Assembly: GCA_019285715.1 (NCBI GenBank)
Contig: CP079108.1
Span: forward strand, 1,937,001-2,001,000
Source of the DNA: Sphingosinicellaceae bacterium
GTDB taxonomy: Bacteria > Pseudomonadota > Alphaproteobacteria > Sphingomonadales > Sphingomonadaceae
Direction of reading: 5' to 3'
DNA: 64,000 bases
Made by a program: the position numbers and the translations under genes. Of the stretch, positions 17,701 through 26,136 are shown piece by piece; position 1 is the stretch's first letter, and each line of letters opens with the position of its first letter. The notes beneath the pieces are model-generated. The model was not told the origin of the DNA, did not search any database, and saw only the letters and a list, made by a program, of their open reading frames with translations.

Positions 17701-20700
17701 GTCGCGTCTCGCCGACGACGGACGCAGCGTCGGCGAAATCTATCACATGTGGTCGGTGACCGGGGCCCAGCGCCGCCAAACCAGCAGCGACGGGGCCGAG
17801 GCAATTCTGCGGCGCGGGTTCTACAGCCTGCTTTACCTCGCGCAGGCCGTCGGGCGCGAGGACGGCAGCCAGCCGATCGCGCTGGCCGTCGTCACCGATC
17901 ACCTGCAGCGCGTCGCCGGGGAAACCCTGGTGATGCCGGCCAAGGCAACCATCGTCGGCGCCGGAAAGGTCCTCGCGCGGGAGATCGCGAACCTGAAGCT
18001 GCGCAGCATCGACGTCCTTGCTCCACCAGTGTCATCCCCCGAAATGCGCGAACTTGCCGACGACCTGATCGCGGAAAACGGCAGCAGTGATGATGCCGAC
18101 GTCATTGCCTATCGCGCTGGCGAACGCTGGCTGCAGGATTGGTCTCCGGTGCGGCTCGTTCGTGGTGGCGGACGGCCCAGCGCCCTCCGGCGCGGCGGCG
18201 TCTACCTGATCACCGGCGGTCTCGGCGGCATCGGCTTGTCATTGGCGCGCCACCTTGCCGAAACCGTTGCCGCCCGCATTGTCCTGGTCGGCCGCAGCGG
18301 CCTGCCACCCCGCGAAGAATGGCCGTCTCGCACCCTCGGCTTCGACGCCGACGATGCCGTCGCCGCCCGCATCCGCCAGGTGCAGGCGATCGAAAAGCTC
18401 GGCGGCGAAGTCATGGTTGCCGGTGCCGACGTCTGCAACCTCGCCCAGATGCGCCACGTCGTGCAGCAGGCGCGCGTCCGCTTCGGGGCGATCGAAGGCG
18501 TCTTCCACACCGCCGGCGTCATCGATGACGGCATCGCGCAGATGAAGGAGACCCAGTCCGCGGCCGCCGTCCTGGCCCCGAAGGTCCGCGGCACGCTGGT
18601 CCTGGAAGACGTGTTCGCCGACCAGCAGCCCGAGTTCATCATGCTGTTCTCTTCGATCAGCGCCAACATCGGCTTGGCGGGGCAAGTCGACTACGCCGCC
18701 GCCAACGCCTTCCTCGACAGCTACGCCCAGGCCTCCAGCGGGCAATCCGGCGCGCGCGTCGTCGCGGTCGACTGGAGCCAATGGCAGGAAGTCGGGATGG
18801 CGGCGGCGCTCGCGTCGAAGCTTGGCCTCGCACCCGCCCGCGCCGCGCCGTCACGCCCGACCGGCCATCCGTTGCTCGGCGACTGCCTGCGTGACACGCC
18901 GACCGAGCGGCTGTTCGAGGTGCAGATGTCGCCTCGCACTCACTGGTTGCTCGACGAGCATCGTGTTGCCGGCGGCCAGGCACTCGTGCCGGGGACGGGC
19001 TACCTCGAGACCGTCCGCGCCGCGCTCGCCCAGCATGGCGAAGGCCGCCCGATCGAAATCACCGACGTCATGTTCCTCGCCGCGTTCGCGGTCGATGACG
19101 ATGCCCGGCGGACGATGCGCGTCCAGCTTCGCCGCAGTGGTAGCGACCGCTGGCAGTTCAGCATCACCGGCAGGCCCGCCGACAGCAGTGACGAAGGCGG
19201 CTGGGTCGAACATGTTCGCGGCATGGTCGCGCACGTCGACGCGCTGCGGCCGGAAGCCGTCGAGATGGCCTCGATCATGGCGCGTTGCCGGTTGCGGCAC
19301 CGCGACGGGGTACCGTCGTCACCGCAGATGCGCTTCGGCTCGCGCTGGCAGAACGTCGAGGCCACCGATTTCGGCAACACGGAAGCGGTCATCCGGCTCG
19401 CGTTGCCCGATGTTGCCGCCGCCGACCTGCAGACCATGGCGCTGCATCCGGCACTGCTCGATTTCGCCACAGCCGGGGCGCAGGCCCTGGTCCCCGGCAG
19501 CGCCGACAGTCGCGACTTCTTCGTGCCCGCATCCTATCGCTGCGTGCGCCTGCACGCGCCACTCCCGGCACGGATCGTCAGCCATGTCCGGTACCGTGGC
19601 AACGGCGGCGAGCCCGGTATTGCGGTCTACGACGTGACCATCATGGACACGGGCGGCGAAGTCCTCGCCGAGATCCTCGATTTCACCATGATGCGCGTCG
19701 CTGAAGGGGCAGATTTCACCCAGGCAGCGGCGGCGACCAAGCCAGCGCCGCGCCCCGTGTCGACCGCAAACCCCGTGCTGACACTTGGACATGAAGCGGC
19801 GATCTCGCCGAGCGAAGGCATGGCCATCATCGACCGGCTGCTCGACGCTCGCACCGGGCCGCAAATCCTGGTGTCGCCGCTCGATTTCGGCCCGCTGTCG
19901 GCAAGGCTGCGGGCGCCGCTCCCGGCAGCGGTACGCCCGCAAGCGACCGGTGACGGAACCGGCGGCAGCGCCCTTGGCGGCGTACCGGCGACCTATACCG
20001 AGATCCTGATCGCCGAACTCTGGAGTGAGATGCTCGGCGTCGGCGAGGTCGGGCGTGACGATAATTTCTTCGATCTCGGCGGTCATTCCCTGCTGGCAGT
20101 GCAGCTCGTCAACAAGCTGAAAAAGCGCACCGGTACGACGCTGCCGCTGACTGCCTTGCTCGAGGCGCCGACCGTCGCGACGCTCGCGGAATTGATCGCG
20201 CCGGGGCAGGCCGCCGACACCGGCACCGACCGTGCCGCAGCGCCGGTGGTTCAGGAGGCCACGCGACCCGCGATTGGCCCGGGTCTCGTCCGCATCCGCT
20301 CGGGCAGCGGCAAGCCGGCGCTGTATTTCGTCCATGACGGGCTCGGCGAAACCTTGCTCTACCGCACGCTCGCCATGAAGCTCGATGCGCGCCACACCGT
20401 GTACGGCCTGCAGCCCGAAGTCCGCAGCGACGGCAGCTTCCCGCAGATCACTATCGCCGACATGGCGGCGGCGCACGTCGACAGGATCCGGTCGGTCCAG
20501 CCGTCCGGCCCTTACCTGCTGGCGGGATTGTGCGCCGGCGGTGTCATCGCCTTTGAAATGGCGCGCCAGCTGCAGGATGCCGGCGAACGCACGCTGTTCG
20601 TGGGGATCATCGACGCCGCCGACGTCGAAGCGGCTGAACGACCGTTCTACGTGACCCGCGCCCGACTGGTCAGCCTGTTTGCGACACTCGCCGCCAACGG

Positions 20701-21262
20701 GTCTGAACCCCTCGCGCGCCGCCTGACCCTGTTCGCGCCGCGGGCTGCGCGCAAGGCCTATAATCTCGTCGCGTACGAGATCGCGGTCCGCATCGACAAC
20801 GCGCGAACCGCGCAGGCCGTCCGCCGGCTGCAGCAACAGGCGAACCGTTCCGACAGCCTCGAAGAGGGGGTAACCACCAGCGCACCCGGCGTCATGGAGC
20901 CACCGTCGTTCCTGAAGACCTACCGGCTGGCGCACCGCCAGCACAAGCCGAAGGGCCTGTTCAGCGGCGGGGACGTCGTGCTGTTCAAGGCGACGCGGAG
21001 CAACGGTGCCGACGACGACGGTCCGTTCCGCGAGCAGTTCAGCGATTGCCAGCTTGGCTGGGGCAAGCGGGTCGCCGACGAGGTCAGGGTCATCGAGATT
21101 CCCGGCGGCCACTCGAGCGCCCTGCAGAACCCGCATGTCTCGACGCTCGCACACGCCTTGCAGGAATGTGTCGATGCCGCCCTTGCCAAGGTCGAGGTGC
21201 CGACGCCGCCAGCGTCGGTGGCAGAACCGGTAGCAGTCGCGACCGAACTCGTCGCCAGCTGA
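14714..21262 (+). CDS. Type I polyketide synthase KS-AT-KR-DH-ACP-TE
   Basis: A 2182 aa single-module PKS with its own release domain. KS: active C190 in 'QTACSTSLVAIH', His motifs 'VEAHGTGTPVGDP' and 'GNIGHTDTAAG'. AT: S639 in 'GHSLGEYMAAH', with 'AAHS' where malonyl-type ATs usually have HAFH. KR from ~1090: 'TGGLGGIG' near 1166, 'GVIDDG' (like the B-type LDD motif), and 'YAAANAF' catalytic Tyr/Asn. A hot-dog dehydratase-like domain comes after KR (H in 'DEHRVAGGQALVPGTGY' near 1415, D in 'LHPALLD'). ACP serine is S1792. TE (~1860-2150) has C1940 in 'GLCAGG' instead of Ser, and the His in 'GGHSSAL'. It is translated 3 bp after the NRPS and presumably extends its aminoacyl chain by two carbons, then releases it. 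Confidence 0.92.
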   Translation: MYLPRELNEPASEAVEGAIAVIGMAGRFAGAPNLDAFWQNLRDGVESIVPLSDDELLAAGVAPALIRNPAYVKACAALTDMEMFDAGFFGLSPRDAAIMDPQHRHFLECAWEAIEDSAHPPERFPGAIAVFAGSGFGAYLSYNLLSNPRLVDEVGFFLLRHTGNDKDFLSTRISYLLNLRGPSVNVQTACSTSLVAIHMAVQSLLNRECDMALAGGVTIELPHRRGYLHEDGGIQAPDGHCRAFDESSQGTVFGSGAGAVVLRRLEDAVADGDHIYAVIRGSAVNNDGAGKVGYLAPSVDGQAHAITEALAIADVPADTITYVEAHGTGTPVGDPIEIAALSQAFRQTTTEIGYCAIGSVKGNIGHTDTAAGVASFIKVALSLKHGELPPTLHFAAPNPACDFDSSPFYVNATLKPWTPPLGRPRRAGVSSLGVGGTNAHVVLEQAPRRRGQKSTRKHHLLTVSAKSPRALADNVAALGHYLAANPGTELADVAFTLQIGRQQMSHRRSIVVSDTREAAALLTEAKSPRLASGVSPADGREIVFMFAGGGSQYPNMGLDLYNAEPVFREAVDECLETLALHSKLDIRKWLFPSADDADAAARELERPAIGLPALFTIQYAQARLWLSWGLNPRAMIGHSLGEYMAAHLAGVFSLGDALDLVVLRGRLFESLPAGRMLSMPLGEAELRALLTPDLSIAAVNGPLLTVASGPVESIAALQAKLDAMEVPATLIPINIAAHSAMLTPILAEFGAFFQRLTLRAPRKPFISNVTGTWITPAEAVDPRYWVSQMRNTVRFADGIQMLLQDPNCVLLEVGPGRTLATLARSHPARQDAQPVFNSLRHPTEQASDVAYVLDVLGKLWTVGGAVSWGSFWQSEKRLRLALPTYRFDRQRHWIEPGTATAVVDTDPNTPLERRAELDDWFYQPVWKRAVRPVVSSSTVTALVFQEECGLGDELAGQLAARGRDVVCVRAGRRFARSGRHVFTIDPSSPADYEALLSRLADDGRSVGEIYHMWSVTGAQRRQTSSDGAEAILRRGFYSLLYLAQAVGREDGSQPIALAVVTDHLQRVAGETLVMPAKATIVGAGKVLAREIANLKLRSIDVLAPPVSSPEMRELADDLIAENGSSDDADVIAYRAGERWLQDWSPVRLVRGGGRPSALRRGGVYLITGGLGGIGLSLARHLAETVAARIVLVGRSGLPPREEWPSRTLGFDADDAVAARIRQVQAIEKLGGEVMVAGADVCNLAQMRHVVQQARVRFGAIEGVFHTAGVIDDGIAQMKETQSAAAVLAPKVRGTLVLEDVFADQQPEFIMLFSSISANIGLAGQVDYAAANAFLDSYAQASSGQSGARVVAVDWSQWQEVGMAAALASKLGLAPARAAPSRPTGHPLLGDCLRDTPTERLFEVQMSPRTHWLLDEHRVAGGQALVPGTGYLETVRAALAQHGEGRPIEITDVMFLAAFAVDDDARRTMRVQLRRSGSDRWQFSITGRPADSSDEGGWVEHVRGMVAHVDALRPEAVEMASIMARCRLRHRDGVPSSPQMRFGSRWQNVEATDFGNTEAVIRLALPDVAAADLQTMALHPALLDFATAGAQALVPGSADSRDFFVPASYRCVRLHAPLPARIVSHVRYRGNGGEPGIAVYDVTIMDTGGEVLAEILDFTMMRVAEGADFTQAAAATKPAPRPVSTANPVLTLGHEAAISPSEGMAIIDRLLDARTGPQILVSPLDFGPLSARLRAPLPAAVRPQATGDGTGGSALGGVPATYTEILIAELWSEMLGVGEVGRDDNFFDLGGHSLLAVQLVNKLKKRTGTTLPLTALLEAPTVATLAELIAPGQAADTGTDRAAAPVVQEATRPAIGPGLVRIRSGSGKPALYFVHDGLGETLLYRTLAMKLDARHTVYGLQPEVRSDGSFPQITIADMAAAHVDRIRSVQPSGPYLLAGLCAGGVIAFEMARQLQDAGERTLFVGIIDAADVEAAERPFYVTRARLVSLFATLAANGSEPLARRLTLFAPRAARKAYNLVAYEIAVRIDNARTAQAVRRLQQQANRSDSLEEGVTTSAPGVMEPPSFLKTYRLAHRQHKPKGLFSGGDVVLFKATRSNGADDDGPFREQFSDCQLGWGKRVADEVRVIEIPGGHSSALQNPHVSTLAHALQECVDAALAKVEVPTPPASVAEPVAVATELVAS

Positions 21263-21271
21263 AGCACTGCC

Positions 21272-22285
21272 GTGCCGATCCCCTCGACTGCCATCGTCAT
21301 CGTGAACTACCGCACCGGTGACTTGGTCGTTGATTGCCTGGATAGTCTGGTGCCGGAAGTCACCGGCAGAGCGGGGGCACGGGTAATCATCGTCGACAAT
21401 GCATCGGGGGATGGTTCGGCCAGCCGCATCGCCGCAGCGATCGCGGCGCGCGGCTGGGACGCTTGGGCCCGAGTCATCGAGTCGCCCGTGAACGGCGGCT
21501 TCGGGGCAGGGTGCAACGTCGGGATTCGCGCGGCGCGCCAGAGCGCCGAGCCGGTCGAGCTGGTCTGGTTGCTCAATCCCGACACTCGCGTCCGCCCCGG
21601 TGCGCTGGCCGCGATCACGGCGTTCATGACGGCAAATCCAGCGGTCGGTATCGTCGGCACGATGATCGAGGAGGCCGACGGCGCGCCGTGGCCATTTGCA
21701 TTTCGCTTCCCCACCATCCTCGGCGAGATCGAGCGTGGGATGCGCCTGAGCCCGGTCTCCAGGCTGCTCGCCCGGCATGCCGTTCTGCGCCGGATGGACG
21801 ACCGGCCCAAGCGTGTCGACTGGGTTTCGGGCGCCAGCATGGTCGTACGGCAAGGTGTCTTCGACACCATCGGCCTCTTCGACGAGGCCTATTTCCTCTA
21901 TTATGAGGAAACCGATTTCTGCCGTGCCGCGCAGACCGCAGGCTGTGAGACCTGGTATCTGCCGCAAGCCCGGATCATGCACATCGCCGGCCAGAGCACC
22001 GGCGTGACCAGCCGCGACGCCGGCCGCCGCCGCATGCCCGTCTACTGGTTCGAATCAAGACGGCGCTATTTCAACAAGAATCACGGCACCACGTACGCGA
22101 CGCTGGCCGACCTGGCGTGGGGGGCGTCTCACCTTGTCTGGATGCTGCGGCGGACCCTGCAGCGCCTGCCCGATCCCGATCCGCCTCGCTTGCTCCGCGA
22201 TTTCATCGCTAGCGCGAGTCGTCGTTCGCGCCACGCGCGGCCAGTCGGCTTCGACACCGCCGTCACAGAGCTGGCCGTTGACTGA
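21272..22285 (+). CDS. GT2 family (rhamnosyltransferase-like) glycosyltransferase in the NRPS-PKS operon
   Basis: A 337 aa GT-A enzyme with 'AIVIVNYRTGDLVVDCLDSL', 'VIIVDNASGDGSA', 'NGGFGAGCNVGIR', the metal-binding 'LLNPDTRVRPGAL' and 'LFDEAYFLYYEETDFCRAA', all typical of WbbL/rhamnosyltransferase-like GT2 proteins. The GTG start at 21272 lies 9 bp after the PKS stop, so the gene is cotranscribed with the synthases. It may glycosylate the NRPS-PKS product, or be a polysaccharide enzyme captured into the operon; the sequence does not decide. It overlaps the PPTase start. Confidence 0.85.
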   Translation: MPIPSTAIVIVNYRTGDLVVDCLDSLVPEVTGRAGARVIIVDNASGDGSASRIAAAIAARGWDAWARVIESPVNGGFGAGCNVGIRAARQSAEPVELVWLLNPDTRVRPGALAAITAFMTANPAVGIVGTMIEEADGAPWPFAFRFPTILGEIERGMRLSPVSRLLARHAVLRRMDDRPKRVDWVSGASMVVRQGVFDTIGLFDEAYFLYYEETDFCRAAQTAGCETWYLPQARIMHIAGQSTGVTSRDAGRRRMPVYWFESRRRYFNKNHGTTYATLADLAWGASHLVWMLRRTLQRLPDPDPPRLLRDFIASASRRSRHARPVGFDTAVTELAVD

Positions 22286-22961
22286 AGCGGTGCGCGACTC
22301 GACTGCCGTGGTCCGCCTGGATGTTGATGCCCCTATCGCGCTCTGGGCCGTCGACCTGCGCATCGAGCCGGACCCGGCGCATGTTGCGCTGTTCGACTCC
22401 ACCGAGCGCGCCCGCCACCAGCGGTTTCGATTCGCGCGCGATCGGCGGCGCTACCGGGCCGCGCATGTCGCGCTGCGCCGCCTGCTGGCGAAAGCCAGCG
22501 GGATTGCGATGCCCGATCAGCGATTCGTGACCGGTGACTACGGCAAGCCGGCGCTGGCCGGCCAGCCGGCGCTTGCCTTCAACATGTCCTACGCCGGCGA
22601 TGTCGCGCTGATCGGCATCGGCCAAGGCCGTTCGATCGGGGTCGACGCCGAGGTGCGGCGCCAGATCGACGATCTGGCTGGGCTCGCGGATAGTGTGTTC
22701 ACCGACAGCGAGCGGCTCGGCCTGATGGCCGAGCCCGCCGGCGCCTTGCGCGACGCCGCCTTCCTTCAGGGGTGGACGCGCAAGGAGGCCTGCATCAAGG
22801 CACTGGGAACCGGCCTGTCGGCCTCGCTCGATTTCGCCGTGGGAGTTGCCGCTCCCCCGCGCGTCTCGACCGTCTTCGCCGAAGCTGGACGCACCGCCAT
22901 CGAGGTCGGTTCGTTCAGGCTCGGCCCGATGGTGATCGGCGCGTGGGCGCAGCGCTTATGA
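22278..22961 (+). CDS. Sfp-type 4'-phosphopantetheinyl transferase
   Basis: About 227 aa. It transfers phosphopantetheine from CoA to carrier-protein serines, presumably S1494 of the NRPS and S1792 of the PKS. Family motifs are present: 'FRFARDRRRYRAAHVALRRLL' in pieces, 'YGKPAL', 'FNMSYAGDVALIGIG', 'IGVDAEV' (metal-binding Asp and Glu) and 'FLQGWTRKEACIKALGTGL' (W-x-x-K-E-A-x-x-K). No ATG fits. TTG at 22278, overlapping the upstream stop by 8 bp, and GTG at 22290 are the candidates; TTG was chosen. It is the last gene of the operon and its stop overlaps the convergent LuxR gene by 6 bp. Confidence 0.88.
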   Translation: MTEAVRDSTAVVRLDVDAPIALWAVDLRIEPDPAHVALFDSTERARHQRFRFARDRRRYRAAHVALRRLLAKASGIAMPDQRFVTGDYGKPALAGQPALAFNMSYAGDVALIGIGQGRSIGVDAEVRRQIDDLAGLADSVFTDSERLGLMAEPAGALRDAAFLQGWTRKEACIKALGTGLSASLDFAVGVAAPPRVSTVFAEAGRTAIEVGSFRLGPMVIGAWAQRL

Positions 22962-23213
22962 GGCGAGCATCGCCATGGCAGGCCGCTCGCGCTCGTGCAG
23001 CAGTCCCTCCTGGATCACATAAGCAACCATGTGCGCGCGGTTCCTCGTGCGTGTTTTCAGCCGGACGTTCTCGATGTGGCGCTCGACAGTGCAGGGCGCG
23101 ATTTCCAGCATCTGCGCCACTTCCTTGGCCGTGCGCCCGAGCGCGATGAGCTGCAGCACCTCCGACTCGCGGCCGGTAAGTTGCGTCACAGTAGCAAAAC
23201 TTCGGTTCGTCAT
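22956..23213 (-). CDS. LuxR-family HTH transcriptional regulator, HTH domain only
   Basis: An 85 aa protein consisting almost entirely of a GerE/LuxR helix-turn-helix: 'LTGRESEVLQLIALGRTAKE' followed by 'TVERHIENVRLKTRTRNRAH'. There is no receiver or autoinducer-binding domain. The ATG at 23213 is preceded by a near-perfect Shine-Dalgarno (AGGAGGG, seven bases upstream), so the short form is real. It is convergent with the PPTase gene (6 bp overlap), so it is a plausible cluster regulator, but the target is unknown. Confidence 0.85.
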   Translation of the reverse strand: MTNRSFATVTQLTGRESEVLQLIALGRTAKEVAQMLEIAPCTVERHIENVRLKTRTRNRAHMVAYVIQEGLLHERERPAMAMLAS

Positions 23214-23652
23214 GGTAGCCCTCCTGTTAATACTAAAGTTGATCCTGATTAGTTCTTCCCCCAGGACCAAGTCATTTAGTTACGAGTCCGATACAACCGT
23301 CTTAAGCGTGCGCCCGTCAGTGCCCGCTAAAGCCGGGCACAGATCGGACGGCAAAGGCCGGCTGTTTTTGCCAACCGTTGCTTCCGGCGTCGACCGCATC
23401 GATGTCGTTGATCGCCCCGTTACACCCCCGGAAAGATGAACAAAGCATTGCGGAAAAGCAAGCCAGTAACACTATGTACGTATTTTTTACCAGCGTAACT
23501 AACTTAGGTTATATTGTGTTGGGTTAGCTGGGAGGCCGTCGTGCTCGTCTGCCGCTAGCTGAAATTGCGGTCTTGAACGCCATCGATTGGAACGGCTGTG
23601 CCGACATTTCGCGCCGGTCCGCGCGCCTGCAGTCAGCGCGATGCCGACGTGC
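23214..23652. other. Gene-free stretch upstream of the LuxR-HTH gene
   Basis: About 440 bp with no convincing coding sequence. It contains the strong ribosome binding site of the leftward LuxR gene, and an AT-rich patch around 23475-23525 (TATTTTTTAC, GGTTATATTG) unlike the GC-rich surroundings, which could hold its promoter. It also separates that gene from the end of the lower-GC ligase-acyltransferase gene. No clear terminator is visible. Confidence 0.5.
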
Positions 23653-26136
23653 TCATGCCCTTGAACCGGATGAAGCGAGCGTTCCACGCCACCGGCGCAC
23701 AAGGCGACGGGTACTCGCCACCGCACCGCTTGTTCTCGCGAAGGCGAGTACCTGGCGGTCGAGCCAATTATAAACTCGCGCGAACACCATCCCGACCACA
23801 ATCGCCAGAACCAGGGCGATCCGTGGCATCGGGCCGTGGAATAGGCGGATAACCAGTGATCGAACCTGGGTATGACTAAGATATAAGAACATCGACGAGG
23901 CAGCGATCTCGGATACGATGATTCCTATCAAAGAGGGAACAGTTATGGCGGGCCAAAAAAGCAGTATTGATGCACCGCCAAGTATATAGGCACTTGCCGA
24001 TGTGAGACCGTGGTGTGCCACCACAGAAACGGTAACAATCGCTAACGCAACAACTCGACTTCTCAGATCACGGGCGCTGGCCATCAACATGCCGGCTCCA
24101 ACCGTCCAGCAATACCAGATCGGTGTACGATGATAGATATAGGTCGTATCCCAGACCTGATTTACGACGCCGCTTACCGCCATCGCAACAGCGATGAAGG
24201 CGGTGCAAGTGACCATCGGCCTTTTGCGGAGCCAATCACGGACCGTTGGGATCGACAACAACGCAGCGATTATCAGGAGGAGCTGCATATATATTTCGGC
24301 AAAGTAGTAGAATGCCACTCGATACTTTGCCGGATCGAATAAGTTGGATATCAGCAGCAGCGGCTTTAACTCGAAAGTTCTCGCCCAAAGCTGCATAGCG
24401 ACGATGACCAGTATCGTTGGAATGGCAACGCGCACGACGGTGCCGAAAATCGTGTAGACTTTTCCGGTTCGACTGATCTCTGGCCACTGAAAACGCATCA
24501 CGCTGTAGCCACACAGCATGAAGAGAAAATACGCGGCGCCCCAATTACTACTGTAGATGAATGTATCGAAATGCAGGGCGACGATACAAATCATGAAAAA
24601 GGCGCGCGTCAACGTGGCCGATGGTAGCTGGCGCCAGATCCGTTTGTCGTTTGTAAGTGGCTTTCTCTCGAGTTGCGCGACAGTCAGCGACTCCCAGTCG
24701 TTAGGCAACGAACCAAAGCGACTCTCGAAGCCAAGAGAAAACTGAATGTAGCTGAGCGAGTCTCCACCCATGCTCTGGAAGCTATCCTGCTCACCGATGC
24801 TTCGTCCGGGAAAGGATTGTATGAAATAGGCTCGCACATCGTCGGTGCCAGAGCGGACTTCCTGGGCGGTAACGGGATCAACCGAAGGCACCGCTAAAGT
24901 CCGGATAAAATCTTCGGTCAGGAGGCGGCGCAAGGGCTTGCCGGTCGCGGTCCTCGGCATTGCCGGCATCACCATGACATGCAGCGCATTTCCGGCGTTG
25001 ACGTTCAGCTCTGCCAGGGCCTCGACCGACACCGAGCGAAGCCGGTCGATCGCAACGTCGGGTGCCTCGGTGGCCACGAGAATACCCTCGCCGCGAAGTG
25101 CGTCCGGCACCTTGGCGACGACGACCGTAGCTCCGTGCCCGAGAAGCTTGCCAATCCGTGCCTCCAGCATATCCGGATTGATCTTGATGCCGCCGCTATT
25201 GATGAGATCGTCGGCCCTGCCATCATAATACAGATAGCCGTCCTTCATGTGCCCCAGATCGTTGGTCTCCAGCCAACCATCGGGATCGCAAAGGTCCACC
25301 AGCTCTTCGGTGCCCACGCGCCAGCGGGCGACATGCGGGCCACGAATTCGGATCCGTCCTTCCTGCGATATTCCCACCTCGGTCGCGCCGACCGCCGTAC
25401 CGACAGAGTCCAACAGATTATCTGGAACCTCGGAGATCTTCAGGAAAGTACTGCGGGAAGCCTCCGTCAGGCCGTAGTGCTGAACAATCCGGGCGTTGGG
25501 GAAAAGCTCGCGTATCGCGCGCTTCTCGGCACCCGTCATGTACTGTGAACCAATTTCCAGCCAGCGTAGCTTATCGCCGTCGCGCTCCATGATTTCCGGC
25601 GTCTGCAGCAGGATACGCAGAAGGGTCGGTACCGCGGATAGAGCGTTGATCTCACCGGATTCGAGCATTCGAGAAAGCTCAAGAGGGTCGAAGCCGCGTG
25701 GCGGGAGATAGGATCGACCACCGGCCGCGCTGACCGCACGTATCCGACCGATACCGAAGCTGTAGGTCACGGGGACACCCACATACTCGCGTACGGCAGA
25801 TGTCAGACCCATCTGGAGAATAATCCGCTCCGCAGCGTCCGCAAGATTCGAATAAGTCAGAACCACGCCTTTAGGCGTGCCCTCCGTGCCCGAGGTATAG
25901 GTGATCTGCGCCGGTCGATCATCGTAGATCAGCGGATGACTTTCGGTAAACCAGCCACCCCCCTCGTCAGGCACGATGCAGTCCGCGATGTCCACTCCCA
26001 CCAGGCTATTGGCGAACAACGCGTCCGAAACCGTGACCAGCGGCTGGCGCGCTTCATTGAGCGCGAAAACATTCTCTAAATAGGACAACGAGTTCCGCAT
26101 GATGAGCGCGGTGAGCGTCAGCTTCCGATGTCGCAC
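23653..26136 (-). CDS. Fusion of adenylate-forming ligase, carrier domain and membrane acyltransferase
   Basis: An 827 aa three-part protein. Residues ~10-400 are an AMP-binding ligase: 'TSGTEGTPKG' at 81-90, 'QHYGLTEASRS', 'DGYLYYDGRADDLINSGGIK' and C-terminal 'RTATGKPLRRLL'. Its N-terminal lobe is shorter than usual. Residues ~425-490 are a carrier domain with the phosphopantetheine serine S460 (SMGGDSLSY). Residues ~505-800 are polytopic and Acyl_transf_3-like, with the helix-1 His in 'IVALHFDTFIY'. Logically it activates an acid, loads it on its own carrier and transfers it across or at the membrane. Start: GTG at 26136 after AAGGG. Base composition is clearly less GC-rich than neighbours, which suggests recent acquisition. 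The substrate is unknown. Confidence 0.82.
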   Translation of the reverse strand: MRHRKLTLTALIMRNSLSYLENVFALNEARQPLVTVSDALFANSLVGVDIADCIVPDEGGGWFTESHPLIYDDRPAQITYTSGTEGTPKGVVLTYSNLADAAERIILQMGLTSAVREYVGVPVTYSFGIGRIRAVSAAGGRSYLPPRGFDPLELSRMLESGEINALSAVPTLLRILLQTPEIMERDGDKLRWLEIGSQYMTGAEKRAIRELFPNARIVQHYGLTEASRSTFLKISEVPDNLLDSVGTAVGATEVGISQEGRIRIRGPHVARWRVGTEELVDLCDPDGWLETNDLGHMKDGYLYYDGRADDLINSGGIKINPDMLEARIGKLLGHGATVVVAKVPDALRGEGILVATEAPDVAIDRLRSVSVEALAELNVNAGNALHVMVMPAMPRTATGKPLRRLLTEDFIRTLAVPSVDPVTAQEVRSGTDDVRAYFIQSFPGRSIGEQDSFQSMGGDSLSYIQFSLGFESRFGSLPNDWESLTVAQLERKPLTNDKRIWRQLPSATLTRAFFMICIVALHFDTFIYSSNWGAAYFLFMLCGYSVMRFQWPEISRTGKVYTIFGTVVRVAIPTILVIVAMQLWARTFELKPLLLISNLFDPAKYRVAFYYFAEIYMQLLLIIAALLSIPTVRDWLRKRPMVTCTAFIAVAMAVSGVVNQVWDTTYIYHRTPIWYCWTVGAGMLMASARDLRSRVVALAIVTVSVVAHHGLTSASAYILGGASILLFWPAITVPSLIGIIVSEIAASSMFLYLSHTQVRSLVIRLFHGPMPRIALVLAIVVGMVFARVYNWLDRQVLAFARTSGAVASTRRLVRRWRGTLASSGSRA

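Noticed and set aside
19319-21982. 887 aa open frame on the minus strand opposite the PKS C terminus
   Set aside because: Shadow frame; ACP and TE motifs are clear on the plus strand.
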